Source: Trichoplusia ni
Lineage: Eukaryota; Arthropoda; Insecta; Lepidoptera; Noctuidae
Length of the DNA stretch: 64,000 nt
Assembly: GCF_003590095.1 (NCBI RefSeq)
Contig: NC_039494.1
Span: 4,650,001-4,714,000, forward strand
Direction of reading: 5' to 3'
Below, piece after piece: positions 30,001 through 42,224 of this stretch. Within the stretch, counting starts at the first letter, position 1, and each line of letters begins with the position of its first letter. The notes below the pieces were generated by a model that had not been told where the DNA came from, did no database searches, and saw only the letters and a program-made list of their open reading frames with translations. Made by a program: the position numbers and the translations under genes.

Positions 30001-33000
30001 AAAAAAATGATTACAAAAAAGTCTAGCGTTATGTAAAATAAATGAGTTTACACTGGTGTAGTATGTAAATGTATTTGCTTTTGCCCTTAACCTTGTTGGC
30101 ACGTAAGATGTGTTACATACCAAATGCAAAACTTACTAAATGTAACGTCTGACAATATGAGATCACATACTCTATATAAAACGATGATAGATTTTGCGCA
30201 TTACCAATACATGTGATGGAAAATATCGTATTTGTTCAAGCTTACCAACACGCACACACTTACAAGATAATTATTGTGAGTGTGTGTCAATAAGAGATCG
30301 CAAACAAAGCAAGTTAGACTTTTAGTTCAGTGTAGTGATGAACAAATATTTAGAAAGGTACGTTATGTATTTTCCTGTTCATCCTTCTTAGGAAGCTTCA
30401 ATTTAAATGTTCACTAATAATTTCTAATATAGATCTTATTGCTGCACAATAAAGATGCTATTAAAATGTACGTTTCATGACATATGTTAATGTCAATGCA
30501 GCAGTTTATTTCGTTTTTTTAAGTTGTAAAGTGAAACTTCATTAAAAAAGTGTCGACGCAATTAGTCTCGGCCCGCAATTAATCTTCTATGTTATTTGAA
30601 TATTTATTCAGAGTTTGTCCATTTTCAGGGCAGCGGGCAACGTTTTTAATGAAATTTTAGCCGAACCCTAATTTGTAACTGTAAATAATTGGACATTGAA
30701 AACCCTGAATAAAGAAAACATAATTACTTCAGTATTTTTTGTGTCCGAACAGTTTTTGGAGATTTTGACCTATAAAACTAAACAAATTGAATGTTCAAGT
30801 TGGAAAATTTAAGTAGCTTGTTATTTAGAAACTAGCATTTTAAATGAACGTAATTCGACTTTACCATAACTACTGATGACCTTTGATTTTACCTTCCCTG
30901 ACCTAAAATAAAAGTTCTCACGTTGCGTCATAAACGTAGTATACATAGAAATATTGCAAGATAGTATTATTTTGCTATTAAATTAATTTAAAACATATTT
31001 AACGTGAGAACACACGACTTTTCATCAGGGTTCCTACTTGCATACAAAAAACAAGTTCATATGATATTAAATCAAATCAGCCGTCATCAAATGAAATAAT
31101 AATATGTTAGATAAAAACTAGACTAGATGCACGTGCTTTCTAACACGTTATATTTAAATTGTGGGAATTTCGTTTATCTTCATTCAGTGCAAAGAATCAC
31201 TCGGATTTTCACTGTAACAATTAAACGTGCAGGTAATCTCTTTGGCTGTCCTTGAAGATATTTACATGTACAAAATATTGCAAGAAAACGTTATGTGTAA
31301 ACTTTGAATTTTATGTGATGCAGTACAAACAACATTTGCCATTTTGTATAGTCATTTTGTAACGAATAAAAGTTTTATCACCCTATGTTTACTTACTTAA
31401 TGTTAACAGAAGTATAATATCATGACAAAAACGAACGTCAAACTAAATCCAAAACGATACAAAAGCTGAGTTTGCGTTATGTACTTTTATAAGGCATAAA
31501 ATGTATCGTTGAGTTTTGAACAATACCGCTCCCATTTAGCCCGTGCCAAGCTAGGGATGTCAGAATGAAGAATAATGATCTCTTATCTGACTCACGGCGT
31601 CTACTTAACCTTGAATATTCAGATACCTAAATTTCAAAAAGAATTTGGCGTCGAATGGACCCTAGAAGATACTTTTTACCTTTGATTGTAGCTTGGAGAA
31701 CTACGTATGGATTTAGCAGGGATACAAGATCCTTTATCTAATAGAAACAAAAGCTTTCTTTCAGACGTTCTAAGTCCTGTCATTAACTTCAAAGTGCTAG
31801 TGGTTGATGATATGAGACATGAAAAATATGACGTTAGATACCAGAACTTTCATTACCATAAAAATGAACTAACAAAAATTACTCCAACCTTGTTCCATAT
31901 ACCCAGTGTATATCAAAATTATTAGTAATACTTATTAATAATATTCTAATTCGGGATCACTTCATACGATATAGGTGAACGCGATCGACGTATGATCTTT
32001 GGAACCGGCTTTACGTATGTAAACGCAACTGGCATTGACGCGGTTTACGCATAGAAACGTGAGCAGCACTCTACATGATTCCTATGTCATGTATACAGGG
32101 GATTTGTGTTTTACACTTGTATTGCATGGACAGTTTAATTACTACATATTATGAAAATAAGAAAAAGCTTGAATAGCACGTGGGTGTATGAAGATTAACA
32201 TTTTTCCCCAACAGTAGTGAATTTTGACTGAATTTCTTAAAGAAGTTTGTTCATTTCAGGCTTATTTATTCACGCGTCATATCTCAATTTTGAAATCTCC
32301 TTAAACTATTATCTGACGTGTGAATAGTTAGTAATAAATAATAACTAATAAATCATATAAAAACACATTAAATGCCTATATTATAAAATCTGCAAAATTT
32401 ACACACCTATTGTATATTTGTAAAGAAACATATTACAATAGTTGTGTCTGCTCTGTACAAACGTTTAAAAAATGGTCTAAAGGAATTATTATCACATTAT
32501 TAAATTGTCAAGTACCTACGCTATTAAATATTAATAATTCTATAAGACGTCTGCCTAATATACGAAGTTCCTTTAATTAATGTTAATTACTAAGTCGACG
32601 CTTCAATTGCAAAGTGCCTAGTTGAGGGAAAAAAAATACAAAAGCTATACAAAATGTGTGTCTCGTAAAATATCATTAGACGTCTTTATTAACACATTTC
32701 ATTTTGTAAGTTATTTAAATTATCATATATTATTATAATAGGTTTATTTTAGTAATAATTATTCTGTTTATGTCAATTTGAATTCATGATATTACCTAAA
32801 GAAGTTTTATTTATCCTTTTAGAGCTTTGTTTGGCAGCCCTGGTTAAGTATTGATTTGGGCAGTATTTGCAGACGAAACGGTAGTGTCACGGTCAATGTC
32901 GTATTCACAAGGGCAGACCAACTTTAACGAGAATTTTAATTGTACTCATATTTATATTAACGTAATAAGTTTTTGAATTGCACATCCTCACGCACATTTC

Positions 33001-36000
33001 AAGGTCGACTAAGTAACGTTAAATAAATGAACAGAATAATTATAGATTTTTTTTTAGTTTTACTTATTGTGAAGGTCGCGTAATACTGAAAAAATGATTC
33101 ATATTTATTCATGAAAATGTTTTCATATTCATCAAGGTTTTTTGCAAGAGGAACGCAATTAATTTGCCAATAACATCTCCGAGTCGTCCCACAAATTGAT
33201 CTTTAGTTATTCGCATGCTTTCAGACTGCCTTTGAGCCGTTCTAAGGCTAGTGGTAGCAGTGCATTGAAATAAAGTCTAAGAGAGAATTTCTTATATTTC
33301 AAAGTAATTTTATGCCCGCCTATTTTCCAAGATTTATTTAAGTTCTTTCAACTAAATTCTGAGCTTAGTTATAATGGTTATAAATGTGTAGCTCATAGAA
33401 TATATTCCTGACACAATTCTTGGTTATGGCAATACCTTTTTCGCGGTTCAGCATTCAAAATGATTTATCTACTTCAGCCTCCCGGTCCCCTAGTGTGTTG
33501 TAACATGAATTTTAACAGCAGTTCAAATATATTACTCGGATTTCTGATAAAATATGTATATTTCATATTTACTATGTTTGCGTTGCTTTGAATTTTGATT
33601 CAAGAGATTTTTTACCACCCATTTTAGATAAAAAATATTTTATATGCAGTAAACGTAAACGAAATAAAATTATAATAAACTACTTACATATATTTTACGG
33701 CTTAGCGGCTGGCGAGTAATAAAATGAAGTAAGGTTTATATAAACATGACTATTTTTCTCGCAAAATCCAGTGCCCAATCCCTGCCGGATTAGGTTGACG
33801 TTCCCAATTGATTGATGGATTTCAGCTGTTCACTTAGATAGATACGATATTGAATATCTGCAGGAAAAAAAAGAAAAGAGTAAATTTGTGATTCGATACT
33901 TTTGAACTCAATGCCTAAAATAACCTTTTTTATTGGTTATATTCTGCTGACGTCAAGAGAGAAATTTATATACAAGTTTTGCATGACGTTTTAATTTTTA
34001 ATATCATTCAAGTTAAAGAATAGCGAAGTATCTCAAGTAATTACTAATCTATAACGTCACACTAATAGCTTGATAGGTATCATACCACGACCTAAAGTCA
34101 AAGGAGGTATATAAAGATAACTGTTACACAGGTTACAATATTATTTTTTTTGAAAACACTGACTTCTCATATTACTGATATCTGTTTAATGTCGAAGCAT
34201 GTCCTTCCAGTGAAGGAAACTACCATTTACACGTGTACCTGTTATGTTTATTGAGTAAATAATTGAATGTATTCTATATACACAGTATAATTACCAGTGA
34301 TCATTAATTGCAGAAAAAACGTCTGCTGACAATACGAGCATTTTCCTTGTGTGCATTGTGGATATGTTTTAGGATTTGCTGCTTAAATCTCGTGCTATCT
34401 TAGTTAGTGTTGTCAATGCCGTTGTTAGTCAAATGAAGTAAGCTAAAATAGTATATTATGTCTTTATGTTTATTAAATATAGAAATGTAGTGTAGGTATC
34501 TGACAGTTTTGGAGGATCCCATATCTCTGGGGAATTTCCTTAATTGCACATGTTACGGTCGATGTAATACTCTTAAAATATTAAAATGAAGTCGAATTTT
34601 CAACAACAAATACCTCAGAGACCTCTAGAGAGCAATTACACACAAGTTTAATAAAATTTCAAATGTCATTTGGGAGAAATTTTCACAAAATTCTCGAGTT
34701 TTCGTGAACCTAGCCTATCATGATAAAATCTACCCTCAGAGAGTAACACACCCCTCACAAATGTTAATTTCTCTGTGGACTTAGATAGATAACATGTAAT
34801 AGGTACATAGCTTTTTCATCTTACTGTCATCTTATGTTCATTTCCTATACATAGACCGCCACAGATAGTTCGAAACGTTACGGTATTTTTTTGTGTTGTT
34901 GTCTTGCGTAAACATTTTTCACTATATCGAAAGAGTTTTTCCGTTCTACTAAAGAGTATATTTCAATGTTTCATGAACTGTATACACTTTATTAACAGTT
35001 TTCTTCCGAAGAAACAAATCAAGTTACAAGAAAATAAATCAATGTAAATTATGGCAATAAATAATATAGTCGATGTTGAATTCGTTAGAAAAGCTAATAA
35101 AAAGAAGTTCTCACGGTACTGACAATGATCAACAGAATTGATCGTATGTATGTCGCAGGAATTGATTGTGAATGAGAAATTGAATACACATTGATTCAGC
35201 TCAGATCGAAATAATTTCCAAATTCAATCAGGACATAGCCAATACGTCTGGATTATGTTTAATGCGCTTTTCAAGAAATTCTTCCGAGTGTAATGATTCG
35301 TAAAAATCAAATCAATTATCAACGTAATACCGACCTGCGATCAATTACATAACGACGTATGTTTCTCTTCCTTACAAACCTGTTCGAGCGAGAACTGTGT
35401 CAGAACACTGTAAACAACATTTTTACGGCGAAAATTACATCAGCCATCAGCCGGGCGCGGGACGTCGCGCCTCGCGCCATAGCGCCAATACTACGATATA
35501 CCATCGGAAATAGAAAGTGCGTTACGTCACAGTTATGCGTCCGCGACGATGCAATGCCATGACTACTACTTGAATACTAGTGTAATTAACCTAGTGTTCT
35601 GTTTACTTGGAACTTGGTGGAAGGTACTTGGCTGCGTCTGTTTGGGTAACATAGCCGACATAGATAATCATGGATCACGATGCTTACTAACTTGTGATAA
35701 CTTGTGGAAGGCGATTTTTGCATATACCAAATTTTGGAATCTAGGAAAGTGAGACTTCCTCACGCCTCACGCATAGCGAAAGTCATGTTGATGATGATAT
35801 GTGTTTAAATGTCACCGCAATGTATTTTTTGGGAAAGCTCGACTAGTTTCGGACCCAATGGGAGATCTTAATCATGAGCAGACGCTGCGGCGGGATGTCC
35901 GCTTTGACTCGCTACCCCGTAGCCGTGTCTGTTCAATCAAGTAAATAAACCTTTCCATCATTTAAATATTAATCATTACAAATACTGCAAAGTAATACAA

Positions 36001-39000
36001 TCTGCTTTCTAACTACATCCTCTTGAACACAACTGCGTACGTAAAATACTTCGACATTGCTTTCTAACCTTCTTACTATATTAAACTACACAGTACACAG
36101 GAGTTATTAGTAGTATAATCTCAACGTATGAATCATTATACTATGTCAGTTTCATAAACAAAACGAACAAACGACCACGATTTACGTGTGAAATTATGTG
36201 ACGTTTATTGCTTATTACTAAACTTTAGATAATTGACTGCTTGTCTTAATGGGGACCAGTGAAACAGACGGCCAAGTACTAAAAATACCGGAACTTATGA
36301 GCGGTGATTAGTATTTTCTTGAAAGAGAGAAACGAGCCTCTCTTTGAAATGCTCTTTCGCGAACCACTCTTTATCGAGCCTTATGCACTAGCGCAAGCGA
36401 CGCGCAACCTTCGATATTTTAACAAAAATAATAAAAAGTTACTGATAAAGAAGCTGACTTTGTGTAAGCAATTCTACCGAAGAGAGGGTTCGGCAGAATT
36501 GCTGAACCGGGCATTCGAACGAAGATTCCATTACCAGGATAAGCTCAAAGTAATTATCTAGATGTATCACCACGAGTTCTCGTGTTCTTATACAAACTTA
36601 GCGTTGTTGTTGCGTTTCACAATTCGAGACAATCTCATGCATTACCAAAATCGAGTGATTCAATCACCGATTCCCCGCTTACCTGTCTAGTTCTCACACT
36701 ACAATTAATATCCTTCCCAATAGAAGCGGCTTTATTTCCATCGTTCGCGTGTCGCATTACATTCAATGCGCACGCGATGTTTTGTTATCTGTCTAGTAAA
36801 ACCATTCGCCATTTATACGCCACATTAAACCGGCTAATGTCGGTAATGGACCAGTACATGACCAACTTACAATTGTTAACTAGTTATCGATACAAAATCA
36901 CTTGTTACAATTCTGAATAGTATTATTCCACTTCAGCACACATTTTATGTCTGCGGCCGCGGCGTCGGGCGTTGAGTGAGCTGTCATTGCTGTCAACTTA
37001 GCAGCACTGTTTGTGTAGTTTTCCTGTCTCATTGTGTTTTAGACGCTTTTTTAATAACACACCTCTCCCACTCAAGAGGTGCCGTTTGTCTAAAATGTCA
37101 GCTACCTTAATCTTAACTTTGGCTGTCGGCATTTATTCGCACTGGTTTTATTTTGGGATAAGTTATAGGATATATTCTGATGAAATTTAGTAATTGACCA
37201 GCTACTCTCTATTTATATATATTTAAATTTACTGTAAAAGAAGCAGTCTTACAGCTTCCAAATCAAAATTAACAAATTATTTTTCAATCTTTCAGTTTCA
37301 TCGAACAAGACAAAGTGTCCGGTTTCTGGACATGGATGTTCGTGTTATCGAAACTGCCGGAACTAGGCGACACGGTGTTCATCGTGCTCCGCAAGAAGCC
37401 CCTCATCTTCCTGCACTGGTATCACCACATTACCGTCCTCCTGTACACCTGGTACTCGTTCACGGAGTACACGTCGTCCGCGCGCTGGTTCGTCGTCATG
37501 AACTATTGTGTTCATAGGTGAGTACGCTACATCAAATTTGGTCCCATGATATGATACCTGGTAGGTTGTTAGGGCTCCTTCTTATTTGTTTTTAGACGCC
37601 AATACAAAACGAGCAACGACGGGCTAAAATAAGTTGTCGTCATAATAAAGTCAACAACTGAATATTCTCCTTTCCGAAAATTATGAAAGCTTAATTTCCT
37701 TTAACAACAGTATTTAATCTGATTACTGACTTTTGTAAGAGACGGCAGCTGTCAAGAATTGTGTAAAAAGTCCTAATCACCGAGCAAGCCAGACCATAAT
37801 CAAATTGCAAATCCGAATGGCATTGGCTTCAAATGAATGAATGAAACCTGTCGTGTCGATAACTCCTAAATTGGACCAATTATTCTTAAAGGAAGTCTAT
37901 TCGTATTTGAGATCGTTTGCCAACCTTGAGACTTTCGTCAACAGCTCGTAGGACTGGAACGTGATTCATTTTCATCCAATTGGATTTAAAACTTAGATTA
38001 TACGAGACTGATCTGGAAAGGCTGTTAAATTGATCTGTTGTTAAATCTGGTTGTGATTGGTAGATCAAAAGAATTAACTCAATATTTTTAAAGGTGGTAC
38101 TATGGTACTACCTTATTTATTGATTGCCGTTTTAGAAACAGCAAGTAAATATTTCAAAGTACATCAGCCCTTAACCAACGATACGGTGTTCAGAACGATT
38201 TATTAATTCACGCAAATCGTTGAGGCTTAATATTACTTAAAGCCAAATTAATTTGATTTCAATCAGCGATTTATTTCGCTCCAGAGAATCTGATTACGGT
38301 TTTCACGCTTATAATTCTGTGACTTTTTAATTGAATATTCATAATTGAAGTTAGTAATTAACTGGTTTATGAGCAATTTTTTTTTGTACAATTGAAGGAT
38401 TTTTTTTTGTTTTGGGAATGAATTAGCAGTTATAGCACCCTTTAAATTTAAATAAAAAAAAACAAGTTTTAATTATAAATTTATTAAATCTCAATGACGT
38501 TAAGAAATTTAAAATTAAAACATTATTTTTAGTAGCAATCGTTTAATAAAATAATGGGTATTTTCCGCCCTAATGACTGTTATAAATGTTATAATTAATT
38601 TTCTAAGTTATAGTTTAGTATTTCTTCACGTTTAAGTTTGAACGTCTGTTTTTCTTATCAAATCTAAAATTCATCGGCTTAATGGTACTAATATTATAAA
38701 TGTGAAAAAACTCCGTCTGTCTACTAGGGTTACAGAGTTCAACAGCTAACGCGATTTTGATTAATTTTCTATCAGTTTGACATTCAAATTACTTCTTATG
38801 ATTACGAAAATAATATCAAGTCCTGGATAATATTTTTTCAAAATGTCGGAAATCGCCCTCGCTCAAATAATACATGTACAATAAAATATAGTATCGGGAT
38901 TAGCTTATCCCTTTAATCTTATAAACCAACTAATTTTGTAAGCTTTTGTAGTAGATTAGACTAATCGCGAATGATTAATGAACGCGTCTTTCATTAAAGA

Positions 39001-42000
39001 TCATAAGGACCTTTAACGATCTGTTGTCATAATATAGTGATAGTAGGAATATCTATACTTCGAGATTATTGTACGAATATTTTTTTCAAACAAATTATCT
39101 TTGTAGATAAACGCTCACAATTTTTTCCTTGGAAAAGTTAAAGCCACTGTAATGTACAGTCCTTTTGAAGGCGGCAAAGCCAGCGCTGCCAGAGTAACTA
39201 CATAGATTTTAATGACAGATACCCTGTAGTATTGACTGCACGATTAGCCGAGTGGTTGAGGTTACCACGCGAAACGCGTGTCGCGGGTTCGATTCCAGCG
39301 AAGGACAATCGTTTGTGTGATCCAGGAAGGCTTATCCTGAGTCTTGGTGTATTTGTGCATGCGAATTTAATGATTGTGAAGCCCCCGAAAATTCGTAACT
39401 GCAGGAAAGGTTAAAAAAATAAAAGAGATAGAGAAGAGTATAATACAAATTCATAGAAGTTTGGTTTGGTAGTGCGTAACGTATAAGATTCCATAAACTG
39501 CACCGGCTTGTTGAAGCGCCTCGTTTCGCCGAAGCCGCGGTGTTTGATCACAGCAAATTGTTCTATTCATAGCCCGCGCGCGCAATTGTCGCCTTCCTAA
39601 GTATTCTTAACGATCATTATCATTACGTTCACTTACCTTAGTAACGACCGTTTGAGTTGCAAGAATGTAACACTTAGCACGTAAAATCTTACTTTCTTAA
39701 TTATTCTTAGATATTATTGACAAATGGTGAAGTAAAAACCTTTGAGAGGATACTTGCATGCGTAATTTTGAAATCACCAAACTACTAGTAACCAAGTGTG
39801 GCAAACAGTTCTCTTCGTGAGATATTCCGATATTATAATTTATCATCTTGATTGAGTTTTAAGAATAATAAAATTATACTTCCCCTAATGCGTGAAAACG
39901 TCCTTTTCTCAATAAGCGTTGGCGTGGATTCGAAATTCGAAGGAATGGATTTAAAACACTGTTCCTATGCCGTCGACGTTTTTTTTTATTATGATCAGCA
40001 TACAGATAAAAACTAAATGTTAACTTATAACTGTAAGAATAATACAATGAAATAGAAGTATGTAAATAAAAATTATACACGGTAAAATATAACATGTGAG
40101 TTCTTAGCCCCCGTTTGATTGATTAACAAAATGCAGTTAGGTTATCGGTAAATTTATACCATGTTTATGATCGAGTGTTGACAGTTTTATCGATACTAAT
40201 CTTAAGGGTTTTAAGAGCCTCGATAACATTAATTCATAAATATCGTATATATCCTGTTGGTGACATCGTCATTGTTACTCAATAGACAATACAAAACTAC
40301 GTTTTAAGTAGTAAATTAAATATGCTGGTACAAGGTAACCTGCACATCAGTATAAATAAAATCGATAACCAGCAAAATTACTAGAAAAAAGTATAGTATG
40401 TGATTTGGAAAATTGGCTTTCAAAGTTGCCCTGTGGTATAAATTGTTCATACAACTCCATTTTGCATAATTTTCTTTTTTAATGGCAAAAAAGCAGCACG
40501 TTTTATATGGCTGAATTGAAATACAAAACGTATAATATAACGTCAAGATTCTTAGCTTCTCGTTTTTCTAGCTACTTTTAGACTAATAACGACCAAAACC
40601 TTTCCCAGTCATTTCATAAAAAAGGTTTAGAGTTACGCCGATATCTAAAATGTACGAAACAGGGCGATTGACCGACGATATCGTACGGCAATCATACATT
40701 TTGTCCAAAGATTCCGAGCAACAACCAGCGAGAATACAACCAGCATAAAAAAACTGCGGTTTTTACGTCAACTTCTCGAAACCTCCTAGTGTTTTTCCAC
40801 CTAAGCAGTAAACAAAACGATCATTTAATACAGGCGTAAATAACATTAATAGGTAACAATTAAACTATTGAGATAACCAGTCGAGATACAATCGCATCGG
40901 TTCTCAGTAAACGAGTTTACGACGTGCTATAATTGCATTCACATCGAATTACATTACGACTAATAAAATGTAAAAGCAGATAGGTAATAAAGTGTATGTC
41001 AATCATAAATTTAATTCTTATTATTGGAATCTCCTGGACAAGTCTTGTTCATTTCCATTAGTTGCTTTTCATCGTAAAAGTTATATTTCTTGGTATGCTC
41101 TGGAGCAGTCAAAATTATGTTAGCATCGGTTTTCACTCTGCCCATATTCATACATTTTCCAAGTAGCGACCTCCTATCAGATTAAAATCTTAATTATATC
41201 CATAAGTTGTGATATTTTTACCCTTAAGGTTTATCCTTATTAACATTGAAATATTCGACTTAATGTTTATTTATTTATTTGGGACAAACAAACAGTTACA
41301 CATTGTATTTGCGCAATTAATATAACTAAAAATATTATAATATAAATGTGAAACTCACACCGTTATCCACAGCATATAATGTTAATTCTCGTCGGAAAAA
41401 AATAAAGGATCCCGCAATTATAGTATTCTAATTAAAACTTAACTTTTTTTCTTTTACGAATTTAAAATTAGATACTATAACATTTTTAGTGTTCCGTACC
41501 CAAAGGATTATTACATCGCTGTTAATCCGTGTTTTCGCAATCAGACTGAACCCACTCCCTTAATTCTTACTCAACTCATTTGTTAAGCCTTGCCACAACG
41601 ATTATTACGATGTACGAGTCCGACTCGCACTTGTTTTTTTTCACTGTTTTTTTTTTCGTATCAAGTATGTTATCTTTTTTTGTGTTAAAAAGAAATTAGT
41701 TTTACGGTTTATTATACGGTTTATTATTAGTTATACGGTTAATGTGTGTTCATGTACGAAGTTTCTGTTAATATCAAGTGTCCACTACGTACATATATTT
41801 CCAAGTCCTGTTTATTGTAACGTTATGCTAATGAGGTGTTTCCCTTAATTCCAGTGTGATGTACTCGTACTACGCGTTGGTGAGCATGGGCCGCTACCCG
41901 CCCAAGATGCTGGCCATGACCATCACGGTCCTGCAGCTGTCACAGATGATCGTGGGCTGCGCCATCAACATCTGGGCGCACAACTACATGGCCGCCGCCG

Positions 42001-42224
42001 CGCCGCACTCCTGCCACATCAGCCAGATCAACATCAAGCTCTCCATGGCCATGTACTTCTCGTACTTCGTCCTGTTCGCACAGTTCTTCTACAAAGCCTA
42101 CCTCTCCCCCAAGTCCAACAAGAAGGTCAAGTCCGAGCCGCTGCCGGACGTGCCCATCGCCAAGAAGGTCAACTACAATGGTTACCCGCGACAAAGGAAC
42201 GGCGTCGTCGGTGTCGCTCACTAG
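14943..42224 (+). CDS. ELOVL6: ELOVL6/Baldspot-type very-long-chain fatty acid elongase, 3' three coding exons (5' partial)
   Basis: Joined exons 14943-15080, 37296-37517 and 41855-42224 give 242 residues plus a stop; junction phases agree and all introns are GT-AG. ELO-family enzymes sit in the ER membrane and condense malonyl-CoA with long-chain acyl-CoA, the first step of elongation. Visible family hallmarks are KLPELGDTVFIVLRK, the catalytic histidine box HWYHH in LHWYHHITVLLYTWYS, and MNYCVHSVMYSYYA. Hydrophobic stretches throughout fit a multi-pass membrane protein. The start of the insect/vertebrate ELOVL6 branch, roughly 70-80 residues, is missing and must lie left of the window, since the first exon here begins inside a codon in FELRR. 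The C-terminus ends GVVGVAH and has no KKxx ER-retrieval motif. Members of this branch mainly elongate C16 to C18 acyl chains; that specificity is inferred from family, not shown here. The Drosophila counterpart is Baldspot. Confidence 0.93.
17995..18206 (+). repeat. Tandem duplication, two 106-bp units
   Basis: Unit 1 is 17995-18100 and unit 2 is 18101-18206. Both begin TGAACTTGGTGATTTTAGGG and end AAACAGCTGCTGTG, with only a handful of substitutions and no length difference. Confidence 0.93.
20120..20272 (+). repeat. Truncated dispersed repeat fragment
   Basis: The segment contains GTACCGAGTTTCGTCTTCG, AAATCCGTTCAGTGCTTTAG and ends TTTCGCATTTATAGTATTAG, like the 3' part of the 6284 repeat family. 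The upstream part is missing. Confidence 0.6.
22087..22246 (+). repeat. Dispersed repeat ending CAGCTAGC, copy 1 (internally deleted)
   Basis: It shares CGTGTCACG, CTCCGAAACGG, TCGACCGATTCT and the end TTTGCTGGGACAGCTAGC with the copy at 23011-23283, but lacks roughly 85-110 internal bases. Both copies run in the same direction, 0.9 kb apart. Confidence 0.78.
23011..23283 (+). repeat. Dispersed repeat ending CAGCTAGT, copy 2
   Basis: This is the fuller copy of the 22087 family. It ends GTTTGCTGGGTCAGCTAGT, where GCTG/CAGC can pair just before TAGT. A small 3' hairpin followed by CTAGT would fit a Helitron-like end, but the class is not proven. Confidence 0.75.
23511..23570 (+). repeat. AGAAACAGTT tandem array
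   Basis: Five or so imperfect copies of (A)GAAACAGTTA follow one another, with one GTTAGGTTAA interruption, about 100 bases upstream of the next dispersed repeat. Confidence 0.8.
23670..23955 (+). repeat. Dispersed repeat starting ACTAGCTGTTGCCC
   Basis: The segment begins ACTAGCTGTTGCCCCCGACT and continues CGCCCGCGTGGTTAGAAGAT; it ends near ATATTAGTATAGAT. The first 45 bases match, inverted, the end of the element at 26978-27265. Confidence 0.75.
26978..27265 (-). repeat. Dispersed repeat, inverted relative to 23670
   Basis: It ends CTTCTAACCACGCGGACGAA, GTCGCGGGCAACAGCTAGT, the reverse complement of the start of the 23670 repeat. The distal parts of the two copies differ, so they are different subfamilies with a shared terminus. 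Confidence 0.75.
29801..29897 (-). mobile_element. 5'-truncated SINE, minus strand
   Basis: GACTCCCGCACATAATTTAA, TTCTTGTGTTGCGGGGTTTC and CAAGTCACATGCACAAA are the reverse complement of the SINE tail and body. The tRNA head is absent. Confidence 0.7.
30253..30286. repeat. 13-bp hairpin with one G-T pair in elongase intron
   Basis: CACACACTTACAA pairs with TTGTGAGTGTGTG around an 8-base loop. Confidence 0.85.
35425..35560 (+). promoter_or_regulatory. CpG-rich intronic stretch upstream of elongase exon B
   Basis: The interval is far richer in CG dinucleotides than its surroundings (GGGCGCGGGACGTCGCGCCT, CGCGCCATAGCGCC). It includes the CRE-like TTACGTCAC at about 35522. It could be an enhancer or internal promoter, but nothing in the sequence proves it. 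Confidence 0.35.
37296..37517 (+). CDS. ELOVL6: Elongase coding exon B with the HWYHH catalytic box
   Basis: The exon follows TCTTTCAG and ends TTCATAG|GTGAGT. Its first base completes the serine begun by the previous exon. It encodes FIEQDKVSGFWTWMFVLSKL, then PELGDTVFIVLRKKP, the histidine box in LHWYHH and MNYCVH, with two bases left over for the next serine. The histidine box is the catalytic metal-site signature of ELO proteins. It is the most conserved block of the gene. Confidence 0.96.
   Translation, partial: FHRTRQSVRFLDMDVRVIETAGTRRHGVHRAPQEAPHLPALVSPHYRPPVHLVLVHGVHVVRALVRRHELLCS
38680..38760 (-). repeat. Short remnant of a dispersed repeat
   Basis: ACTAATATTATAAATGTGAA followed by CTCCGTCTGTCTACTAGG resembles the inverted tail of the 6284-type family. 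Only about 80 bases remain. Confidence 0.45.
39234..39418 (+). mobile_element. tRNA-derived SINE, plus-strand copy
   Basis: It has the same head (ACGATTAGCCGAGTGGTTGA), box B GCGGGTTCGATTCCAGCG, and the TGTGATCC, CTGAGTCTTGGTGT and GTGAAGCCCCCG blocks as the 13931 copy. The tail is A-rich. Confidence 0.87.
41855..42224 (+). CDS. ELOVL6: Elongase terminal coding exon and stop
   Basis: After a TTAATTCCAG acceptor the exon completes the serine codon and reads VMYSYYALVSMGRYPPKMLA, then LQLSQMIVGCAINIWA, HSCHISQINIKLSMAMYFSY and the basic tail KSNKKVKSEPLPDVP, ending at TAG 42222-42224. Almost all codons end in G or C, which also produces a long spurious open frame on the opposite strand. The tail after YKAYLSPKSNKK is species-variable in this family. 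Confidence 0.95.

Larger units (their letters stand above)
15081..37295 (+). other. ELOVL6: 22.2-kb elongase intron with repeats and a GC-richer 3' portion
   Basis: The intron runs from GTAAGG at 15081 to TTTCAG at 37295. It contains a 106-bp tandem duplication (17995-18206), fragments of several dispersed repeats (about 20120-20272, 22087-22246, 23011-23283, 23670-23955, 26978-27265), a short AGAAACAGTT tandem array (about 23511-23570), a truncated SINE (29801-29897), a hairpin (30253-30286) and a CpG-rich stretch (35425-35560). No further coding exon was recognised. Confidence 0.85.
37518..41854 (+). other. ELOVL6: 4.3-kb elongase intron containing a tRNA-derived SINE
   Basis: The intron begins GTGAGT and ends TTCCAG. 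It carries a dispersed-repeat fragment near 38680-38760 and a plus-strand SINE at 39234-39418. AT-rich sequence with T-runs occupies 41450-41720. No coding signal was seen. Confidence 0.9.

Noticed and set aside
30253..30286. microRNA precursor
   Set aside because: The stem is only 13 pairs; flanking bases do not extend it to the usual 22 or more.
37332..37517. Alternative-frame open frame over elongase exon B
   Set aside because: It overlaps the conserved HWYHH exon in another frame and has no homology.
41940..42221. 93-codon open frame on the minus strand inside the elongase last exon
   Set aside because: It is a by-product of GC-ending codons on the plus strand. The encoded protein is low-complexity Asp/Val/Gly-rich and the plus strand matches ELOVL6.
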